Positions 20,486 through 28,724 of a stretch of 38,005 nucleotides of DNA are shown here, one piece after another. Origin of the DNA: Caldimonas manganoxidans ATCC BAA-369 (lineage in GTDB: Bacteria; Pseudomonadota; Gammaproteobacteria; Burkholderiales; Burkholderiaceae_C); assembly GCF_000381125.1 (NCBI RefSeq), contig NZ_KB905957.1:1-38005 (forward strand), read 5' to 3'. The notes under the pieces are model-generated. The model did not search any database. It was not told the origin of the DNA and saw only the letters and a list, made by a program, of their open reading frames with translations. A program made the position numbers and the translations under genes. Each line of letters begins with the position of its first letter. Position 1 is the first letter of the stretch.

Positions 20486-21922
20486 ATGGCCGCAAACTTC
20501 CTGCACGGCGTCGAGACCGTCGAAATTCTCAAGGGGCCGCGCCCGATCCGCCAGGTCAAGACCGCCGTGGTGGGGCTGATCGGCACAGCCCCGACCGGCC
20601 CGCTCAACACCCCAACCATCGTGCTCTCGGAGCGCGACGCCGCCGCCTTCGGCGAGGCGCAGTATGCGAGCGGATACACCATCCCGCAGGCGCTGGACGC
20701 GATCTTCGACCAGGGCGCGGGCACGGTGATCGTGATCAACGTCTGCAACCCGGCCACGCATAAGCAGGCCGTGACCAACGAGACGGTGACGCTCGATGCC
20801 GTCACGGGCGTGGGCAAGCTGGCCAAGACCTACGTGAGCGCCGTCGTCGTCAAGAGCGAAGACCTCGCCACCCCCTACGTGCTGGACACCGACTACACGC
20901 TGGACGCGGCGGCGGGCACCATCACCCGCAAGCCGGGCGGCGCAATCGCCAGCGGTGCCACGCTCAAGGTGAGCTACGAGCATGTCGCGCCGAATCTCGT
21001 GACCTCCAGCGACATCATCGGCACGGTGACCGCCGGGGGCGACCGCACCGGCATCAAGGCGCTGGACGACACCTACAACCGTTTCGGCTTCAACGCCAAG
21101 CTGATCCTGGCCCCGGTCTATGGCACGCTGACTGCCGTCTCCACCGAGCTGATCGCGATGGCGCACAAGCTGCGCGGCATGGCCATCATCGACGCGCCCA
21201 TCGGCGTGACGGTGCAGCAGGCGGTCGAAGGCCGGGGGCCTGCGGGCAGCATCAACTTCAACACCTCCAGCGAGCGGGCCATCCTCTGCTACCCGCATCT
21301 CAAGGTGTTCGACGCGGCGACCGGCGCCGAGCGGCTGGAGCCGATGAGCCAGCGCCTGGCGGGCGTGATCTGCCGCAAGGACGCAGACAACGGCTATTGG
21401 TGGAGCCCCTCGAACACCGAGATCATGGGCATCACCGGCGTCGAGCGGCCCATCACCGGGCGCATCAACGATCCGCAGAGCGAGGCGAATCTCCTCAACG
21501 AAAACGGCATCGTCACCGTCTTCAATTCCTTTGGCACGGGCCTGCGCGCCTGGGGCAACCGCTCCGCGGCCTGGCCGTCGATGACCCACCCGCGCAACTT
21601 CATCAACGTGCGCCGCACGGCGGACGTGCTGCACGAATCGGTGGAATACAGCATGCTGCAGTTCATCGATGCGCCCATCGACGACGGCCTGATCGATGCG
21701 GTCAAGGAGTCGGTCAACGGCTTCATCCGCACGCTGATCGCGCGCGGGGCGCTCATCGACGGGGCCTGCACCTACGACCCGGCCAAGAACCCGCCGACGG
21801 AAATCGCGCTCGGGCATCTGACGTTCGACGTTACCTTCATGCCGCCCACGCCCGCCGAGCGGATCACTTTCGAGAGCTTCATCGACATCGGTCTGCTGGC
21901 CAAGCTCGGCAGCCAGCAATGA
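20486..21922 (+). CDS. FI: Contractile tail sheath protein (P2 FI type)
   Basis: 478 residues. P2 FI-like sheath: N-terminal FLHGVETVEILKGPRPIRQV and TAVVGLIGTAPTGP. An inserted beta-rich domain (about 95-175) contains the surface hairpin SEDLATPYVLDTDYTLDAAA. The conserved C-terminal sheath domain includes MGITGVERPITGRINDPQSE, LNENGIVTVFNSFGTGLRAW, GNRSAAWPSMTHP and a final FEDI-type end (FESFIDIGLLAKLGSQQ). From here on the tail genes are of P2 type rather than Mu type. AAAGGAG precedes the ATG. Confidence 0.94.
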   Translation: MAANFLHGVETVEILKGPRPIRQVKTAVVGLIGTAPTGPLNTPTIVLSERDAAAFGEAQYASGYTIPQALDAIFDQGAGTVIVINVCNPATHKQAVTNETVTLDAVTGVGKLAKTYVSAVVVKSEDLATPYVLDTDYTLDAAAGTITRKPGGAIASGATLKVSYEHVAPNLVTSSDIIGTVTAGGDRTGIKALDDTYNRFGFNAKLILAPVYGTLTAVSTELIAMAHKLRGMAIIDAPIGVTVQQAVEGRGPAGSINFNTSSERAILCYPHLKVFDAATGAERLEPMSQRLAGVICRKDADNGYWWSPSNTEIMGITGVERPITGRINDPQSEANLLNENGIVTVFNSFGTGLRAWGNRSAAWPSMTHPRNFINVRRTADVLHESVEYSMLQFIDAPIDDGLIDAVKESVNGFIRTLIARGALIDGACTYDPAKNPPTEIALGHLTFDVTFMPPTPAERITFESFIDIGLLAKLGSQQ

Positions 21923-21933
21923 GGAGCTAAGAC

Positions 21934-22458
21934 ATGGCCAACATCCTGATTCACCGCATCACCAATGCGAACATCTACATGGACGGCGCAAACCTTCTTG
22001 GTCGTGCCGAGGAAATCGAGCTGCCGCAGGTCAAAGTCAAAATGGCCGAGCACAAGGCGCTGGGCATGGTCGGCACCATCCGCGCCTTTTCCGGCATCGA
22101 GGCGCTGGAAGGCAAGATCAAGTGGGCGAGCTTCTACGCCGATGTGCTCAAAAAGGCTGCCAACCCCTTCAAGACCGTGCAGCTTCAGGTGCGCGGCTCG
22201 CTGGAGGGCTGGAACACTCCCGCGGGTCGCAACACCGAAAAGCCCGTGGTGGCCGTAATGCAAGTTCTGTTCAAAAACTTCCCGCTCGGGCAGTTCAAGC
22301 AGCACGAGAACGTCGAGATCACCACCGAGTTCGACGCCTGGATGGTCAAGCTCACCGCCGAAGGGCAGGACATCCTGGAGATCGATGTGGCGGCCAACAT
22401 CTACAAGGCGGGCGGCGTCGATATGCTGGCGAACTACCGCGCCAACATCGGAGGCTGA
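21934..22458 (+). CDS. FII: Major tail tube protein (P2 FII type)
   Basis: 174 residues, the inner tube around which the sheath contracts. FII features: HRITNANIYMDGANLLGRAE, ELPQVKVKMAEHKALGMVGT near 30-50, SGIEALEGKIKWASFYADVL, and the C-terminal LTAEGQDILEIDVAANIYKA. This is distinctly P2-like and not the Mu M tube. Confidence 0.93.
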   Translation: MANILIHRITNANIYMDGANLLGRAEEIELPQVKVKMAEHKALGMVGTIRAFSGIEALEGKIKWASFYADVLKKAANPFKTVQLQVRGSLEGWNTPAGRNTEKPVVAVMQVLFKNFPLGQFKQHENVEITTEFDAWMVKLTAEGQDILEIDVAANIYKAGGVDMLANYRANIGG

Positions 22459-22463
22459 GCTAG

Positions 22464-22706
22464 ATGGACATCGACCTCAAATACCCGATCACCACCGGCG
22501 ACGGCAAGAAGGTCTCGCGCCTTCAGCTTCGCCGCGCCACCGTGGGCGACTTGAAGGCCGCGCAGCGCGTCTCGGACAAGGCCGAGGAGCAGGAAATCGC
22601 GCTGATCGCGCGGCTCACGGGCCTCGTGCCGGAAGACGTGGAGCTCTTGGACCTGGCCGACTTCAAGCGGCTGCAGGATTCCTTTCGCGCGGCTCTCGAC
22701 GGCTGA
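22464..22706 (+). CDS. E: Tail assembly chaperone E
   Basis: 80 residues. Phage tail assembly chaperone (P2 E / Mu gp41 class): DIDLKYPITTGDGKKVSRLQ, LRRATVGDLKAAQRVSDKAE, EIALIARLTGLVPEDVELLD and LADFKRLQDSF. It keeps the tape measure protein soluble during tube assembly. Its 3' end overlaps a second frame encoding a GpE domain (see 22683-22842). Confidence 0.85.
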   Translation: MDIDLKYPITTGDGKKVSRLQLRRATVGDLKAAQRVSDKAEEQEIALIARLTGLVPEDVELLDLADFKRLQDSFRAALDG

Positions 22707-22842
22707 CATCGAGGCGGGCGTGGAGCTGCTGGCGCTGGCCTACCGCTGGCCGCCGTCGGAGGCCGAGCGCATGGACATCGACGAGTTCGTGCGCTGGAGC
22801 AAAAGGGCGGACGAGGCGCTCAAGGCGCGCGCCGGAACATGA
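22683..22842 (+). CDS. GpE-type frameshift extension of the tail chaperone
   Basis: In the frame one base ahead of E (+1, equivalently -2), reading from the TTT-C at 22683-22686 gives ARLSTADIEAGVELLALAYR followed by WPPSEAERMDIDEFVRWSKR and ADEALKARAGT, stop at 22842. ADIEA...YRWPPSE...FVRW is the P2 GpE domain. There is no start codon before 22771, so it is most likely joined to E by programmed frameshifting, as in P2 (E+E', -1) and Mu (-2). UUU-C would allow a +1 slip of tRNA-Phe to UUC. Confidence 0.7.
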
Positions 22843-22975
22843 CAGAGGCCGCGCCGACCGCGCCCGGCACGAGAAGCGCCAGCAGCGCCCCGGCGGGCAC
22901 CAGCGCCCACCACGGCAACCAGGCGGCCAGTGGCACGGCGGCAAGCGCGATGAGGATGACGGCAACGAGAGTCAT
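22820..22975 (-). CDS. Possible small two-helix membrane protein
   Basis: A 51-residue minus-strand ORF starting MTLVAVILIALAAVPLAAWL, then PWWALVPAGALLALLVPG, ending MFRRAP. Two hydrophobic helices with a Trp-Pro turn and a basic C-terminus look like a small membrane protein, such as those that block superinfecting DNA. There is no clear ribosome site. It fills the otherwise empty 144-bp gap before the tape measure gene. It could also be an artefact of GC-rich sequence. Confidence 0.35.
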   Translation of the reverse strand: MTLVAVILIALAAVPLAAWLPWWALVPAGALLALLVPGAVGAASVMFRRAP

Positions 22976-22986
22976 GACGCAATAGT

Positions 22987-25644
22987 ATGGCGCAGGAATT
23001 CTTTCTCGGCATCAAGCTGGGCGCGATCGGGGCGTCCGCCGTCGGTGCGGCGCTCGGCTCCGCCCAGTCCGCCATGACGCGCCTGGGCGATGTGGCCAAG
23101 AGCCTCACCCGCGAGCAGGAGCGCCTGGGCGAGGCCGTCCGTCGCCACATGGGCACGCTTGCGCCCAAGACGCTGGCCAGCCTCAACCGCGACTACGAGC
23201 GCCTGGGCCAGACCATCGACGCCGTGCGCGCGCGACAAGAGAAGCTCGGCGCGGCCATGAGCCGCCGTCAGGCGCTGGCCGACCAGCGGGGGCGCATCGG
23301 CGGCGAGATCATGGGCACCTATGCCACCGCCTTGGCCGTGGGGGCGCCGGTGATCGGCGCGGTGCGGGAGGCCGCTGGGTTCGGCGATGCGGTCAAAGAC
23401 ATCGCCATCGTCGGCGAACTCACCGCCGCCGAGGAAAAAAGGCTCGGCGCGAGTTTGCGCGCCGTGGCCTTGAACGTGAACCAGACCGCCGAGGACATGG
23501 CGCGCGGGGTGGGCCTCTTGATCGCCAACGGCATGGAGGCCAAGGCCGCCGCGCAGCAGGCCCAGTTGCTCGGGCGCTTTACCACCGCGACGCGGGCCTC
23601 GTTTGAGGACGCGGCGAAGATGATGGTGAGCTTCTCGCAACTGGGCGTGTCCGCCGACCAGATGGCGCTGGCCTTTTCTCAGGCGGCCAAGGCGGGCAAG
23701 CTCGGCAGCTTCGAAGTGCGCGACATGGCGCGCTGGTTCCCGCAACTGGGCGGCTATCTCAAGGCCATTGGCATCACCGGCAACGAGGCGGTGGTCAACA
23801 TGGCCAGCCGCTTGCAGGTGGCGATGAAGACGGCGGGCAGCACGGATGAAGCGGCCAACAACTTCCGCAACTTCCTGGCCAAGCTCACCAGCCCGGACAC
23901 GGTCAAGGACTTCGAGAAGCTGGGCCTGGACTTGCAAGGCTCGATGCTCAGGCTCGCGCGGCAGGGGCTGGACCCGATCGAGGGCGCGGTAGGGATGATC
24001 CTCCAGAAGGTCGGCCAGCGTGCACCGGAGGTCACGCGCGAACTGGAAGCGCTCTCCAAAGAACTGGCCTCCATCAAAGACCCGGCCGAGCGAGCCGCCG
24101 AGATGGAGCGCCGCCGCGCGATGATCGAGGCGCTCGGCCAGCGCGCGGGCCTGGGGCAGATGTTCCAGGACATGCAGGCGGTGGGCTACTTGCTGGCCGA
24201 AATCCAGAACCGGGATGATTTGAAGCGCATCCGCGCGGAGGTCGCTACTGGAAAAAATGCCGACGGCCAGATGAGTCTGGACGCCGACTTTGCCAAGCGG
24301 CTGGAATCGCCCGTCGAGCAGATGAAGGCGATGCGCATCGCCATGTCCGACATGGCGATGGCGGTGGGCGACGCGCTCTTGCCCGCGCTCAACGACATCC
24401 TTCAGGCCGTCAAGCCCGTGGTGCTGGGGCTGGCCAACTGGGCCAAGGAACACCCGGCGCTCATCAAGGGCGCGGTGGGGTTTGCGCTGGGGCTGGCCAC
24501 GGTCAAGGCGGCCACGCTCTCGCTCGGGTGGGGGCTCAACTTCTTCGTCAAATCGCCCATCGCCAGCTTGCAGGTGGCCTGGCAGTCGCTCGCCTCGCGG
24601 GCGCTGATGGCGCGTGCGGCGCTGCTGGCAGGGTCCGGCGGCTTCAAGGCCGTGGCGCTGGCCGCCGGGTTGTCGGAGGGGTTGATCGGCAAGCTGGGCG
24701 CGGGGCTCGTCAGGTTCCGCGCCGTGGCGGTGGCGGCGCTCACCGGCGCGGGCCGGGCGCTGATGTGGCTGGGGCGCGCCGTCATGCTCAACCCCATCGG
24801 GCTGGCGCTGACGGCGATTGCCGGGGCGGCGTATCTGGTCTGGCGCAACTGGGATGTGATCGGCCCGAAGCTGGCCGCCGTGTGGCAGCAGATGAAGGCC
24901 GGATTCGTCACGGCCTGGGCTTGGCTCAAGGGCCTGCCGGACCAGATGCTGGCGCTCGGGCGCGAGATCGTGGCGGGCCTGATCGACGGCATCAAGGCGC
25001 GAATCGCCGCTGCGGGCGAGGCCGTCACGTCCTTGGGCGAGACGATCAAGAGCAAGTTCAAGGGGTGGCTGGGCATCCGCTCGCCCAGCCGCGTGTTCGC
25101 CGAGTTCGGGCAGATGATCGGCCTGGGCGCGGCGCAGGGCATTGCGGGCATGGGCGGGGCAGTGGCGCGCGCCACGGCGGGGCTGGCGCTGGCGGCGACA
25201 GGGGCGTTCAACCCAGTGCTGGCCGCGCCGGTGCCGCTGGCGGCCGCCGTCATGCAGCGCGTCACGCAAGCAGTGCAGCCCATCACCCTTCCGACCGTGC
25301 CCGACGCAGTGCGCACGATCCGCGAGCGGCTCGTGCCCGCCGATCTGCCGCAGCCGCCCGAGGCGATCCGCGCCGTGCACGACGAAGCGCTGGCCGCCGG
25401 TGTGCCCGCATTGCAGGCGACGCTTGCCGCAAAGCCCGCGGGCGACGACCGGCCATCGGCTGAAGCGGCCGCGCCGATGACCATCACCTTCGCGCCGGTG
25501 ATCCATGTGACCGCCGCACATGGCGGCGACGTCAAGGCGCAGGTGCAGGAAGCGGCGCGCCTGTCGTTTGCCGAGTTCGAGCGCTTGATGCGCCGCTGGC
25601 AGGATGAGCGGCGTCGGCTCTCTCCGATGGGAGGCCTGTCATGA
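22987..25644 (+). CDS. T(P2): Tail tape measure protein (P2 T type)
   Basis: 885 residues, setting tail length; 885 residues corresponds to a tail of roughly 130 nm by the usual 1.5 angstrom per residue rule. N-terminal coiled coil (AMTRLGDVAKSLTREQERLG, LNRDYERLGQTIDAVRARQE). The TP901-type core includes GVGLLIANGMEAKAAAQQAQ, ASRLQVAMKTAGSTDEAANN and FRNFLAKLTSPDTVKDFEKL. Hydrophobic central segments occupy about 490-625 (GLANWAKEHPALIKGAVGFA, LNPIGLALTAIAGAAYLVWR), and GIRSPSRVFAEFGQMIGLGA is near 695-715. It is preceded by the chaperone pair, as expected. Confidence 0.93.
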   Translation: MAQEFFLGIKLGAIGASAVGAALGSAQSAMTRLGDVAKSLTREQERLGEAVRRHMGTLAPKTLASLNRDYERLGQTIDAVRARQEKLGAAMSRRQALADQRGRIGGEIMGTYATALAVGAPVIGAVREAAGFGDAVKDIAIVGELTAAEEKRLGASLRAVALNVNQTAEDMARGVGLLIANGMEAKAAAQQAQLLGRFTTATRASFEDAAKMMVSFSQLGVSADQMALAFSQAAKAGKLGSFEVRDMARWFPQLGGYLKAIGITGNEAVVNMASRLQVAMKTAGSTDEAANNFRNFLAKLTSPDTVKDFEKLGLDLQGSMLRLARQGLDPIEGAVGMILQKVGQRAPEVTRELEALSKELASIKDPAERAAEMERRRAMIEALGQRAGLGQMFQDMQAVGYLLAEIQNRDDLKRIRAEVATGKNADGQMSLDADFAKRLESPVEQMKAMRIAMSDMAMAVGDALLPALNDILQAVKPVVLGLANWAKEHPALIKGAVGFALGLATVKAATLSLGWGLNFFVKSPIASLQVAWQSLASRALMARAALLAGSGGFKAVALAAGLSEGLIGKLGAGLVRFRAVAVAALTGAGRALMWLGRAVMLNPIGLALTAIAGAAYLVWRNWDVIGPKLAAVWQQMKAGFVTAWAWLKGLPDQMLALGREIVAGLIDGIKARIAAAGEAVTSLGETIKSKFKGWLGIRSPSRVFAEFGQMIGLGAAQGIAGMGGAVARATAGLALAATGAFNPVLAAPVPLAAAVMQRVTQAVQPITLPTVPDAVRTIRERLVPADLPQPPEAIRAVHDEALAAGVPALQATLAAKPAGDDRPSAEAAAPMTITFAPVIHVTAAHGGDVKAQVQEAARLSFAEFERLMRRWQDERRRLSPMGGLS

Positions 25645-26543
25645 GCCTGTACGCGGTGCTCGGCGAAACCGAGCTGGACATCATCGCCTGGCTCGACGGC
25701 TTCGAGGCACGCTTTGCTGCCGAGTGGCCCGAGCAGGGACTGATCGGAAGGAAGAGCCTGATCCAGCACACCGGCTTTGCGCCGGACGAGGTGCGGCTGC
25801 GCGTGCTGCTGCACAGCCAGTGGTGCGACCCGGGTGCGGAGCTGGCCAAGCTCAAGGCGCGGCTGGACGATGCGCAGCCGCTGGCCTTCGTGCTCGGCAC
25901 CGGCGAATACCGGGGCCGCTTCGTGCTCACCGAGGTGTCGGCGGTCACGCGCCAGACCGATGGTTACGGGGCCTTGATCGCGTTGGAGGCCGACATCACG
26001 CTCAAGGAGAGCATCGGCGACCCGGCCGAGCCCGTGCCGCCTGCGGTGCTCTTGCCCGGCTGGCAGGCGCCGGTGACGCAAGCCGGGGAGGCGATGGACG
26101 TGCCGGTGGAGACGGTGTTTGCCGAGTCCCCTGCGGGAGATGCTGCCGAGGCCATCGGCGCGGCCATTGGCGCGATGGGGCAGGCGGCGCAGGTGGCTTC
26201 TGGCCTGTCCAGCCTCGTGGCGGTAGCGCAGTCGGATCCGCTCGCCGCCGTGTCGCTCGCCGCGCCGCTGGCATCGTCCATCGGCGCGGTGGCCGAAGCC
26301 TTGCCGGTGGAGGCGGTAGCGGGTATCCAGGCCATCAGTAGCGCGGCGGGGGCCTTGTCCATCGCCAGAGGCGATCTCGAATCCGCCGCCGCTTGGCTGG
26401 CTTCGCCTGCACCGGGCGCGATCTTGGCGCGCGCGGGGTATGCGCTTTCGCACACCCGCGATGCGCTGGAGGTGCTCGATTCGGCGCGCGGCGTCTTCGC
26501 ACAGGCAGCGGCCGCGATTGCCACCCGGAGCTTTGCAGCATGA
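25641..26543 (+). CDS. U: Tail protein U (P2 gpU) with Ala-rich C-terminal extension
   Basis: 300 residues. The first 130 match P2 gpU: MSLYAVLGETELDIIAWLDG, LIGRKSLIQHTGFAPDEVRL, FVLGTGEYRGRFVLTEVSAV and ALIALEADITLKES. The remaining 160 residues are Ala/Ser-rich hydrophobic helix (AIGAAIGAMGQAAQVASGLS and similar), as in other GpU proteins of temperate phages. It joins tube to baseplate hub. It overlaps neighbours on both sides by four bases. Confidence 0.9.
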   Translation: MSLYAVLGETELDIIAWLDGFEARFAAEWPEQGLIGRKSLIQHTGFAPDEVRLRVLLHSQWCDPGAELAKLKARLDDAQPLAFVLGTGEYRGRFVLTEVSAVTRQTDGYGALIALEADITLKESIGDPAEPVPPAVLLPGWQAPVTQAGEAMDVPVETVFAESPAGDAAEAIGAAIGAMGQAAQVASGLSSLVAVAQSDPLAAVSLAAPLASSIGAVAEALPVEAVAGIQAISSAAGALSIARGDLESAAAWLASPAPGAILARAGYALSHTRDALEVLDSARGVFAQAAAAIATRSFAA

Positions 26544-26758
26544 AGGCGCTGATCCACATCACCCGCGAGGGCGAGCGCTGGGACGGCATCGCCTGGGCCT
26601 ACTACCGCGACGCGCGGCAGATGCAGCGCTTGCTGGAGGCCAACCCGCACCTGGCCGCCGCGCCCACGCTGCCGTCGGGCCAGAAGGTCGTCGTGCCGCT
26701 TGTGACGCGTGATCCAGCCGCCACCGACCCGGCGAGGCTGCCGCCATGGCGACGCTGA
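26540..26758 (+). CDS. X: Tail protein X (LysM-like)
   Basis: 72 residues, ATG 26540 overlapping the U stop. P2 gpX/LysM pattern: HITREGERWDGIAWAYYRDA, MQRLLEANPHLAAAPTLPSG and QKVVVPL. LysM-type folds at the tail tip may bind glycan; in P2 gpX acts in tail assembly. It overlaps D by 13 bp. Confidence 0.88.
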   Translation: MKALIHITREGERWDGIAWAYYRDARQMQRLLEANPHLAAAPTLPSGQKVVVPLVTRDPAATDPARLPPWRR

Positions 26759-27759
26759 CCCACCCGCGCGCCACGCTCAGCTACAACGGGCGCGACGTGA
26801 CCGCCGACCTCTCGCCCTACCTGATGGAGCTGAGCTACACCGACCGCCTCACCGGCGAGGCCGATGGGCTGGACGTGCTGCTGGCCAGCCCTTCCGCGCT
26901 CGATACCCGGTGGCTTTCCGACTGGTACCCGGACAAGGGCGTCACGCTCGCCGCCACACTGGGCTACGCGGGCGGGCCGCAGGTGGCCAGCGGCGAGATG
27001 GAGGTGGACGAGATCGAGATCGAGGCACCCCCTTTGCAGGTGCGCATCCGCGCCATTGCCGCGGGCCTGACCCGCCGGGCGCGCACGCGCATCGGCAGGG
27101 CTTACGAGGGCAAGAAGCTCTCGCAGATCGTGGACGAGGTGGCGGCGCGCCTGGGCGCGCGGCGCGCGGGCGCCATCGACCCCGACCCGCTGTTGGATCG
27201 CGTCACGCAGTATCAGGAAGGCGACTGGGCCTTTTTACACCGGCTGATGCGCGAATACGGCCACACCGTCAAGCTCGCCGACAACAACCGCACGCTGGCC
27301 GTGGCGCGGCCCAAGACGCTCGCCGAGCAGGAGCCGGTGGCCACGCTCACGCCGGGGCTCATCACCGCCTGGCGCTACCGCGACAAGATCACCGACGTGC
27401 CGCAGAAGGTGGCCGTGAAACACCACGACCCGGCCAAGGGCGGGGTGACGGTGGCCGAGAAGGCCGACGGCGGCGAGCATGCCGAGGACGTGCGGCTGAT
27501 CCACCGCCGCGCCCGCTCGCCGGAGGATGCCGCCGCGCAGGCCGAAGGCGAGGCCGAGCGCCATGCGATCGACAAGACGGCGCTGACGCTTGCGCTGCCC
27601 GGCGACCCGGCCGTCGTCGCGGGCAGCGTCATCCAACTTGCTGGATTTTCTCGGCTCGACGGGCGCTATCTCGTGACCGAGGCGCGGCACAGCATTTCCC
27701 GCTCCGGCTACACGCTGGAGATCGACACCCGGAGGTTGCCCGATGCTGGAAACGCATGA
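26746..27759 (+). CDS. D: Baseplate hub protein D (P2 gpD)
   Basis: 337 residues of the P2 gpD/phage late control D family, part of the hub that carries the spike: LSYNGRDVTADLSPYLMELS, YTDRLTGEADGLDVLLASP, WLSDWYPDKGVTLAATLGYA, then EGDWAFLHRLMREYGHTVKL near 155-175 and GSVIQLAGFSRLDGRYLVTE near 300. Despite the old name, it is structural. Confidence 0.92.
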   Translation: MATLTHPRATLSYNGRDVTADLSPYLMELSYTDRLTGEADGLDVLLASPSALDTRWLSDWYPDKGVTLAATLGYAGGPQVASGEMEVDEIEIEAPPLQVRIRAIAAGLTRRARTRIGRAYEGKKLSQIVDEVAARLGARRAGAIDPDPLLDRVTQYQEGDWAFLHRLMREYGHTVKLADNNRTLAVARPKTLAEQEPVATLTPGLITAWRYRDKITDVPQKVAVKHHDPAKGGVTVAEKADGGEHAEDVRLIHRRARSPEDAAAQAEGEAERHAIDKTALTLALPGDPAVVAGSVIQLAGFSRLDGRYLVTEARHSISRSGYTLEIDTRRLPDAGNA

Positions 27760-28306
27760 CGAAGCGGGCGTCACGCTCCGCTGGGGTTTCGTGACCGCCA
27801 TCGACGAGACGAATCACACAGTGCGCGTGTGGCTGCCCGACCTCGAGCTCGAAACCTGGTGGCTGCAAGTGCCCACCGCTGGCAGCCGGTGCGATAAGCA
27901 CTACGCGCTGCCGGACATCGACGAGCACGTGGTCTGCCTGCTGGACCGCCGCGGCGAGGTGGGTGTGGTGTTGGGCAGCGTGTTCGGCCAGCGCGATGCG
28001 GTGCCGGTGACGGGCGGCGCGGACCGGCACCACATCCGCTACCGGGACGGCACCACGATCGACTACGACCGGCGCACGCACCGGCTGGCGCTCTCGGTGC
28101 GCGGCCCGGTGGAGCTGGTGGCCGACGGGCCGGTGACGGTGGCCGCGCCCTCCGTCACCCTCGACAGCCCGCAGGTGACGGTGACGGGGCATTTGACCGC
28201 GCAAAGCGGCCTTCAAGTCAACGGCCCGGTGGCGGTGGACGGCAGCATCGATGCCACGGGCAGCATCATGGACGCGGGCGGCAACTCGAACCATCACAGT
28301 CACTGA
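27743..28306 (+). CDS. V: Baseplate spike protein V (P2 gpV)
   Basis: 187 residues. OB-fold N-terminus (LRWGFVTAIDETNHTVRVWL, WLQVPTAGSRCDKHYALPDI, EHVVCLLDRRGEVGVVLGSV), then a repetitive beta-helix (VAAPSVTLDSPQVTVTGHLT). The C-terminus ends NHHSH, an HxH motif like that binding an iron ion at the tip of P2 gpV spikes. The spike pierces the outer membrane on sheath contraction. It overlaps D by 17 bp and closes this transcription unit. Confidence 0.92.
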   Translation: MLETHDEAGVTLRWGFVTAIDETNHTVRVWLPDLELETWWLQVPTAGSRCDKHYALPDIDEHVVCLLDRRGEVGVVLGSVFGQRDAVPVTGGADRHHIRYRDGTTIDYDRRTHRLALSVRGPVELVADGPVTVAAPSVTLDSPQVTVTGHLTAQSGLQVNGPVAVDGSIDATGSIMDAGGNSNHHSH

Positions 28307-28310
28307 ACCC

Positions 28311-28361
28311 TGAACGCTTTCGCGCTGCCCTTGAGCGCGGCGGCGCGCGACCATCGCCGCC
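28311..28361 (+). promoter_or_regulatory. Late promoter candidate 3 (baseplate/fibre operon)
   Basis: TGAACGCTTTCGCGCT at 28311-28326 is identical to the box at 8118. GACCAT follows 38 bases in (28349-28354) and the ATG 51 bases in (28362). It starts 4 bp after the V stop in the only gap of the tail region. Mu's PP promoter lies in a comparable place before tail genes. Confidence 0.6.
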
Positions 28362-28724
28362 ATGAGCACGATGGCCGCCACCCTGCCGCGCCGCGCCCAC
28401 TGGCAGCTTGCCATGGGCGGGACGGGCTACGCCGAGGCGCTGGACGACCTGCGCCAGGCGATCGCCATCATCCTGCTCACCCGCAAGGGCAGCGACCCGC
28501 TGCGCCCCGCGTTTGGCTCGGACATCTGGCGTTACATCGATCACCCGATCGACCGCGCGCGGCCGCACCTGGTGCGCGAGGTGGTCGAGGCCATCCGCCG
28601 CTGGGAGCCCAGGGTCAAGATCGAGCGCGTGACGGTCGCGCCCGATGAGGCGCACGCCATCCGCATCGGCATCCACTTCACCACGCCGGACGGGCAGCCG
28701 GTATCCATGACGGTGACGCCATGA
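28362..28724 (+). CDS. W: Baseplate protein W (gp25-like)
   Basis: 120 residues, baseplate wedge of the GPW/gp25 family: AEALDDLRQAIAIILLTRKG, LRPAFGSDIWRYIDHPIDRA near 50-70, HLVREVVEAIRRWEPRVKIE. ATG 28362 matches the +51 position of the late-promoter unit; no Shine-Dalgarno is visible before it. It overlaps J by four bases. Confidence 0.9.
   Translation: MSTMAATLPRRAHWQLAMGGTGYAEALDDLRQAIAIILLTRKGSDPLRPAFGSDIWRYIDHPIDRARPHLVREVVEAIRRWEPRVKIERVTVAPDEAHAIRIGIHFTTPDGQPVSMTVTP

Noticed and set aside
22839-22984. Plus-strand ORF after the GpE stop (MTEAAPTAPGTRS...)
   Set aside because: Low-complexity Ala/Ser/Thr, no ribosome site; the opposite strand reads as a more believable membrane peptide.
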